NCBI RefSeq assembly: GCF_000218685.1
Contig: NW_006763299.1
Location: 678,061-742,060, forward strand
Length of the DNA stretch: 64,000 nucleotides
Direction of reading: 5' to 3'
From: Serpula lacrymans var. lacrymans S7.9
Lineage: Eukaryota; Basidiomycota; Agaricomycetes; Boletales; Serpulaceae
Positions within the stretch are counted from its first letter, which is position 1, and each line of letters opens with the position of its first letter. Below, in pieces: positions 58,487 to 64,000 of the stretch. The translations under genes and the position numbers were made by a program. The notes under the pieces were generated by a model. That model was not told where the DNA came from, did no database searches, and was given only the letters and a program-made list of their open reading frames with translations.

Positions 58487-59450
58487 ATGGTCAAATCCCT
58501 CCCTTTTACTCAAAAAAGCTCTATCCTTTTATTGCTTGATGTTGGCTACTCCAGTGAAGCCATTGCCAAGCAGGCTGGTGTTAGCCCTTCTATTATATCC
58601 AAACTTTGCTCCAAAGAGCATTCTACCCTACCTAAAGCTATTAAAGGTCATTCTTCCAAGCTTTCCCCTACCAATATTTGACATGCCCAACATCTCACTA
58701 CCTTTGGCAAAGCTGACAATGCTGTTTAAATGACCAAAGCCCTTACCAGCATCATCAACCAACCCCTCTCATCCAATACTGTTTGTCTTCATTTGAAGAC
58801 ATCTAGTAAGAAGGATGTGGTGAAGTCCAAACACCCCCTTTTTTCTACTAGGCATCACAAAGCTTGTTTGGATCTTGGACTTTGGTTGGAGGACTGGAAA
58901 AGAGTAATATGATACATTAAGACTAAAATCAATTGCCTACGGTCAGATGGGCATAGAAAAGGGCAGGTAAGGGGATTAGTGATAGACTGGTAGATGGAAC
59001 TCTTAAGTTTGGAGGAGGTTCCTTGATGATGTGGGGCTGTATGACTTGTAAAGCAATTGGATTTGCTACCAAGATTGATGGTAGGATGGATGGGACCTTT
59101 ACCTTCGGATGAGCTCTAACAAACCCTAGAGTATTATGGTCTCAATCCTTCTGAAAGTATCTTTTAGCAGGATAATGACCCCAAGCACACCTGCAGGAAG
59201 GCCAAGGACTGGCTAGAGGAACAAGCATTCAATGCTATAATTTGGCCTGCACAATCACCTGACCTAAATCCTATTGAACATTTCAAGAGGAAGCTTGCAC
59301 GGTATAAAAAACCCCCCCAATGTGATTCATGAATTGTGGGTAAGGACTTAAATGGAGTAGGAGAAGATACCAGTTGAGGAGTGTCAGAAATTGATTGAAA
59401 GTATGCCTAGAAGGATTTAGGTAGTGTTTAGGGCAAAAGGAGGCTATATC
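58487..59450 (+). pseudogene. Tc1/mariner transposase, disrupted
   Basis: It starts with MVKSLPFTQKSSILLLLDVG and a helix-turn-helix (SEAIAKQAGVSPSIISKLC), then breaks at an in-frame TGA (58,679) and at a TAA near 58,728. Later pieces in shifting frames include LEDWKRVI, FQQDNDPKHT (second catalytic Asp), AIIWPAQSPDLNPIEHF (third acidic residue). Several stops look like CGA to TGA or CAA to TAA changes. The DDE acid pair near the end is still recognisable, but no full-length protein can be made. Confidence 0.85.
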
Positions 59451-59480
59451 AAGTACTGATAATATCCAAATACCCTTTCA

Positions 59481-59702
59481 ATTCAAAAGTGAAAAAACCC
59501 TTTCCATGGTGTTGTTGTTTTAAATCAACCATATCTCCATAGCATGTGAACCAAATCACAGGACCTATGGGGCAATTTTATAGCCAAAGAGTATGTACAA
59601 TTTAACACTCCACCAAAGCTAACTACAATTCTCATGCTGTTTGATGGTATGCTTCATGCATGACACCCAGAGTGAACATGAAAAGGGTTTTTAGAGTTAC
59701 TG
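59481..59702 (-). repeat. Right terminal inverted repeat
   Basis: Inverted partner of 57,858-58,079; the outer end is ACTG followed by TA. Confidence 0.85.
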
Positions 59703-60268
59703 TACATTCAATTTGGCAAAGGAGTAGTTCAAGAAAAAAGGCTCAATGCATATCTATCCAAGTAGTACCAAACATGCTCAATAGTGTTTATTCATATCAC
59801 TATTTGGAGGCCAGTTGAGTGCATCCATTTAGACATCACTGCCACAAAATATTACAGAGTTATGGGATGTTTTGATGGATGAGTGGGGTTATATTGAGAT
59901 GGACTACATTGATAATTTGTTTAAAAGTACGCAAAGGCAAATTGGGGCTCTTTTAGATGATAAAAGGGGTGCTGAAAAGTATTAGAAAGGGTAGTCTCAT
60001 TATCTTGCATACTGCTTTTGATATACTTGATGTTTTTGAGCAGGTGTCACTCCCAAAAACAAAATGCACACCAGTTTTTGTGGTAAGTACTTCATTATAA
60101 TTTATATAGTACAAAGTTTTTTATTTCCACATATCTGATAAGTACAAGGTTCTTGCTACTTGGAACACTTACTACCTTAAGTGAATCTGTATTTATTGTC
60201 AATTATTGTCAAAGAGCACTACAATTTGTGAAATCTGCTATGCTGTGTATTTTCTTTTTGAGACACTG

Positions 60269-61003
60269 TATATAGAATAATTTGTAAGCAATGATCATGT
60301 ATGTATGTATATATATATGTATGTGCTATGCAAAGGCTTTCGGGTGAAAGTGTGAGCTTCCCCCTCTACAGTATTTATGGTATAGTAATTATGGTATACA
60401 AGATATAAAATCCTGAAAAATGACAAAGCCAGATAAACCCAGTCTCAGCAGCTAAAGCTGCTAAGCATCCACTGTTCTCCATGGAGCCATTGTACCTTAG
60501 TGAGTAGCACCTTTAATTATAAGTAGTAGGCGGCTTAGTATAGAAATACTTTTGTCATTTCTATAGCCTCTTGGACAGCAGCTGAAATATGTTATATTAC
60601 ATTTCACGGAGATTACATTAAACTGACATCTATTGTAGTTTCACTTAGTTATATTAAAAAATAAGGATTATAAGTGAGGTACAATGGGTGGGCAGGTTAT
60701 CCTAAGTGTTTGAATGTCTATTATATGTTTTGCAACAAAAACAAAGTACTGTAGAGGAATAACATTGAAAAGTTGCTTACTCATATTTTGGTAATATTTA
60801 TTGGATGGGTCATATCAGCCCATTGTCAGAACCGTGACCTTTTAGAGTGTTAGAGTTACAGAGTACGAGATTGGGAGTTGGCTTAGCTCATGCACTAGGC
60901 CCTTCTGTGGACTTCAGAACTGACAAGTGACAATGACAGCAATTAACAGTGGTAGCAGTGGGAAGTGTTGTGACCATTAGCACACTGAATCACAAGTAGC
61001 AGT
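60269..61003. other. AT-rich transposon debris
   Basis: It includes a short TA/TATG microsatellite (about 60,297-60,324), an inverted-repeat word AGCAGCTAAAGCTGCT near 60,449, and a TGTCAGAACCGTGACC word at about 60,826 that resembles an LTR start of another family. No gene is seen. Confidence 0.4.
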
Positions 61004-61700
61004 TGTAAGGACCATTTCATTATTTTCTTATCTTCGCTATGTCTTGGTTCTCGAACGCTTTTCCCGTTACACCTCTGGCTCTAGGGCTAGAGGTATCCTT
61101 TGCCGTTTTACTTCTCATAGCCCTCACAGGCTTTCTTAACCATCACTACCATTTTATATCACAGATCAGAGACTGGGTATCGCTCCCAGCCAGCCAGCAC
61201 ACTGGGTAGGGACTGGTAGTAGGCATCTCGCCAACCAGCTCCAAGCCCCAGTAAAGCCTGGTTATACTAATAACGCCTTATTTAGGATTGTACCTCATTA
61301 TGGGGATACAGTTCCTGAACACACGTGACAATCCTCTATTATTAGTACAAGTCTCTCACCTGCTGATTAATCAAGTCAAAAGTCGTACAATAGTTACTTC
61401 CCCTTTTTCTTATTGGTTGATTAATTCCTCAGACCACTTTTCGTATATTCTCCTTTCGGTCTGAGGAACAAACCGTTCACTATATAAAGCCTTACCTATT
61501 CATGTATGGCTCCTTAGTTTTCTATTACTGAATTTACCCGCTTTACCCCTCAACGAAAACCTTTGAAGCTTACCTCTCAAAGTCCTCTACTCGCTATATT
61601 TACTAGCGTCTGTCGACCTCAAGCTCATAGAACCTTTTACTCCCTGCAAGTGCAGAAGGAGACAGGTTTCGTTTTTGTTATAGTTTATCGTTGCCTCACA
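61004..61700 (+). repeat. Solo LTR (697 bp)
   Basis: TGTAAGGACC at the start and TGCCTCACA at the end, flanked by an exact 5-bp duplication GCAGT (60,999-61,003 and 61,701-61,705). A TATA-like CACTATATAAAGCC is near 61,478. It is the best-preserved member of the LTR family in this window and the reference for the other three copies. No internal coding part adjoins it, so it arose by recombination between two LTRs. Confidence 0.9.
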
Positions 61701-63081
61701 GCAGTGAGTAGTATACTTGAGATTAGAGAAAAAGTCTGAATTGGATTTTTTTTTACAAGGTAAAATACAGGGGTTTATATAGTAAAAGAAAGATAGGCTA
61801 TGCACAGTATAGCTGTGCAAAAAGAATGAGGGAGAACATGAAGGAAGGAATGTATGCTGATAAATCCTGCATAGGTAGTACAGGATAAGATCATCAAAAT
61901 AAGGAAAAGAAAGAGATGAAACAATGAATACTGTGTAAGTAATGTAACAGGTTTGTACAGCCATAAAATAAAGTCCAATAGCAGAAAAAGAGCAAGAAAA
62001 TCATGATGTCATGGGAAGATGCAGTAAAGAAAGCAAGGCAAAAAATAACTTCAGTATCAACACAGTTCCTTTGTTGTCAGTCAGGCATTCTTAAAAAAAT
62101 ATGTGTCCATAAAAATGATTCAAAAATGAAAAATAATTGCACTGCAAATGGATGTTCTGCTGAAAAAAAGGAACTGGAGCCACCGGTCCACCACCTAGTC
62201 CAAATCTGACAGTTCCATGGCCTTATCAATGGTCTGGTTGTATTGGACCACCTGCTCAAATGAAGGAGGGAGAAGAGTAGTTCCGATTTGGAACAAATGT
62301 GTCCCAGGCAGTGTGTGGTAAGTGTAGCTGTAATGAAAACAATGGACGAAGGATAAATGTACCCAAGTGAATGGGACAGCAATGTACATAGGCAACGCAA
62401 GGGAAAACAAGTGACCAATGATTTAATAGTGGAAAACGGCAGATCAACATCATGAAGATGGACCTGTTTCCCAATTTAGACTGGCCGCTGGGGCTTTGCT
62501 GATATTAACAGTGGCATATGGTGGTCAATAGATTGGTGATGGAGGCGGATGGAGAGTGATGACATCAAGTGTGGTGAAGGAGCAAGGAAGATGAGTAGGA
62601 GGAGGGTGGAGGTGACGAAGAAGTGGACTAGAATAGGGAGCCAGATACGACCATCTGGTGAGAATAAAAAGGAGAGTTAAGGGCCCATAGTGGGGCTAAG
62701 TAAAGGGAAAAGGGTAAGGGAGAACAACAAAAGCAAGGGCGCAATGTGTAGCCAGTGGCGACACGGAAATTTACCAAAATGCAGAAAGTACTGAATGGAA
62801 AGTAAAGGTGAGCGCGACTTGACTGCCTAATAGAGATGGTGCTGATCAGCCACAAGTTCAAAAAAGGCAATATTAATTACTATTCCACATGGCACTGTGC
62901 TTGTGTGGCGCAAAGGCGAGTCTTTTGAATATTTGCTTCATTTTTGACACTTGTCCATGCTACCAATCAATTTTGGTGCATGACACCAAACCCCCAAATT
63001 TTTGATACTCTCAGAATTATGCTCATCATGCTCTGCTGCTTAGTATAGCCCTGTACCCCACCCCCACATGGTACTCCAGAT
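61701..63081. other. Decayed repeat sequence
   Basis: No recognised gene. On minus, about 62,195-62,410 reads a protein-like string (FSLALPMYIAVPFTW, then YHTLPGTHLFQIGTT) that stops at a TAG and has frame-shifted continuations upstream to about 62,700. It looks like a dead transposon-encoded protein that I cannot place in a family. Confidence 0.35.
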
Positions 63082-63423
63082 TGTGAGGCAACATTAAACT
63101 ATAACAAAAAAACACCTGTCTCCTTCTGCACTTGCAGGGAGTAAAAGGTACAATAAGTTCTGAGATCAACAGATGCTAGAGATTGTAGCAGGTAGAGTAC
63201 TGAGAGTGGACTCAAGGGTTTTGATCAGGAGTAAAGCGGGTTATTCAAGTAATAAAAAGCTAAAGAACTATACACAAGTATGTAGGATTTTTATAGCTAA
63301 TTGTCTATCTCTCAGATTGGAAAAGGAACAATAGAAAGGTGGTCTGAGAATGAAACCGACCAATAAGAAAAAGAACAACTATTGTACAATTTCAAGGGTT
63401 AATCAGTAAGTGGGAAAATATAC
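63082..63423 (-). repeat. LTR fragment (minus), truncated by next LTR
   Basis: In minus sense it ends GTTGCCTCACA at 63082 and matches the second half of the solo LTR at 61,004. It is cut off at 63,423 by the + oriented LTR that begins at 63,424. Confidence 0.75.
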
Positions 63424-64000
63424 TGTAAGGACCATTTACATTTTCTTATCTTTTCGTTCCATGCCTTGGTTCTCAGACGCTTTCCCCATTACACCTCTGG
63501 CTTTAGGGCTAGAGGTATCCTTTGCTATCTTGCTCCTCATAGCTCTAATAAGCTTTTTTAACCATTGTTACCATTTCATATTGCAGATCAGAGACTGGGT
63601 GACACTCCCAGCCAGCCAGCATGATGGGTAAGAGCTGGTGGTAGAGATCTCACTAATCAGCTCCATGCCGCATACGTGCCTGGACGTATTAATAGATGCT
63701 TTAGTCAGGATTGTACCTCATCATGAGAATACAGTTTCTGAACGTGCATGACATACCCATTATTAGTACATTTTCTCACCTGCTGATTAATCCCTGAAGT
63801 CGTACAATAAGTTGTTCCTTTTTTCTATTGGATAGTTTCATCCTCAGACCACTTTTCTTTTATTCTATTTTCCAGTCTGAGAGATAGACAATTAGCTATA
63901 AAAACCCTACATACTCATGTATTGCTCTTTAGCTTTTTATTACTTGAATTATCCACTTTATTCCTCAACAGAAACCCTTGAGTTTACTCCCTGTCCTCTA
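63424..64000 (+). repeat. LTR, runs off the window
   Basis: It starts TGTAAGGACC and follows the solo LTR at 61,004 closely over the whole 577 bp shown, including the TATA-like region near 63,895. Whether it is solo or the edge of a full element cannot be seen. Confidence 0.85.

Larger units (their letters stand above)
57858..59702 (+). mobile_element. Tc1/mariner element with long terminal inverted repeats
   Basis: 1,845 bp, ends CAGTGACTCT and AGAGTTACTG, flanked by TA. The first and last about 220 bp (57,858-58,079 and 59,481-59,702) are inverted copies, roughly nine-tenths identical by eye, much longer than the usual Tc1 ends of 20-100 bp. The transposase frame is broken. It is inserted in the transposase of an older Tc1 copy, between NPKHT and FNLAKE. 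Confidence 0.88.
56119..60268 (+). mobile_element. Old Tc1/mariner element, split by nested insertions
   Basis: The left end is TA|CAGTCTACC (56117-56127) and the right end is ACTG|TA (60265-60270). Decayed transposase pieces occur in order on +: GVSDADIAVKFSIHHTTVF and KQKPGCPEKFTTHD (about 56,230-56,370), then KPFLTHLACKNNW and TIKNWKALELLNEFKFN (about 56,510-56,635), IAEGFRCICCMVCNIDENL and YYFQQGSNPKHT (57,700-57,857), then after the inserted element FNLAKE and KKKG, and the C-terminus LWDVLMDEWGYIEMDYIDN (about 59,850). Two insertions separate these pieces (LTR fragment 56,720-57,685 and a second Tc1 element 57,858-59,702). Without them the element is about 1.3 kb, normal for Tc1. Multiple stop codons show it is dead. 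Confidence 0.8.

Noticed and set aside
61587..61978. Hydrophobic minus frames over the solo LTR end
   Set aside because: They overlap the LTR boundary and a T/A-rich repeat; composition artefact.
1..64000. CRISPR array, bacterial operon or secondary-metabolite cluster
   Set aside because: No regularly spaced repeats, no ribosome-binding-site-linked genes, and no synthase or tailoring enzyme group; the sequence is a fungal chromosome.

Overview
The window looks like nuclear DNA of a basidiomycete fungus, probably an Agaricomycete. Genes are dense and split by many short introns of about 50-60 nt. The protein set is fungal (TOR kinase, Arp8, a Rom2-type Rho1 exchange factor, a GPI-anchored chitin deacetylase, a Con7-like zinc-finger factor), and the transposons are fungal types. 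I cannot name the species. Most gene models were built by hand from splice sites and reading-phase continuity; where exon coordinates are given in full, the summed length is a multiple of three.

Layout of the gene-rich part (1-48.4 kb). 1-3.5 kb: no supported gene. 3.5-5.6 kb (-): Con7-like C2H2 factor. 5.6-8.6 kb: non-coding, pyrimidine-rich on +. 8.6-9.7 kb (+): RING-finger protein. 10.3-13.3 kb (-): ARP8 of the INO80 remodeller, 14 exons. 13.6-22.4 kb (-): TOR kinase with HEAT, FAT, FRB, kinase and FATC parts. 22.76 kb (+): intron-containing tRNA-Pro(AGG). 23.4-24.6 kb (+): DUF7330-like protein. 24.9-27.2 kb (+): M20-family amidohydrolase. 27.5-29.7 kb (-): DnaJ protein with a C-terminal DnaJ-X region. 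30.3-31.1 kb (-): hypothetical protein. 31.6-34.0 kb (-): carnitine acetyltransferase. 34.6-39.5 kb (+): RhoGEF. 40.1-42.1 kb (+): chitin deacetylase. 42.4-44.8 kb (-): hypothetical. 45.0-46.2 kb (+): TTC1-like TPR protein. 46.5-48.4 kb (-): hypothetical.

Transposon-rich part (49-64 kb). An apparently intact Ty3/gypsy chromovirus (49,286-56,089, minus strand) has near-identical LTRs, a TTTCT target duplication, a gag with a zinc knuckle, and a pol with protease, RT, RNase H, integrase and chromodomain. A canonical -1 slippery heptamer sits just before the gag stop. Its primer-binding site is complementary to the predicted 5' end of its own transcript, as in Tf1-type self-priming. To its right lies an AT-rich nest: an old Tc1/mariner element (56,119-60,268) is split by an LTR fragment, which itself carries a solo LTR, and by a second Tc1/mariner element with about 220-bp inverted repeats. 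Further solo and nested LTRs of the same family continue to the window end.

The genes are not an operon or cluster. Several are growth and cell-wall functions (TOR, Rom2-type RhoGEF, chitin deacetylase), but nothing in the sequence links them beyond proximity. I see no CRISPR array and no biosynthetic cluster. The least ordinary signals are in the chromovirus (self-priming plus a frameshift heptamer, and a 33-bp LTR length difference) and in the three GC-AG introns.
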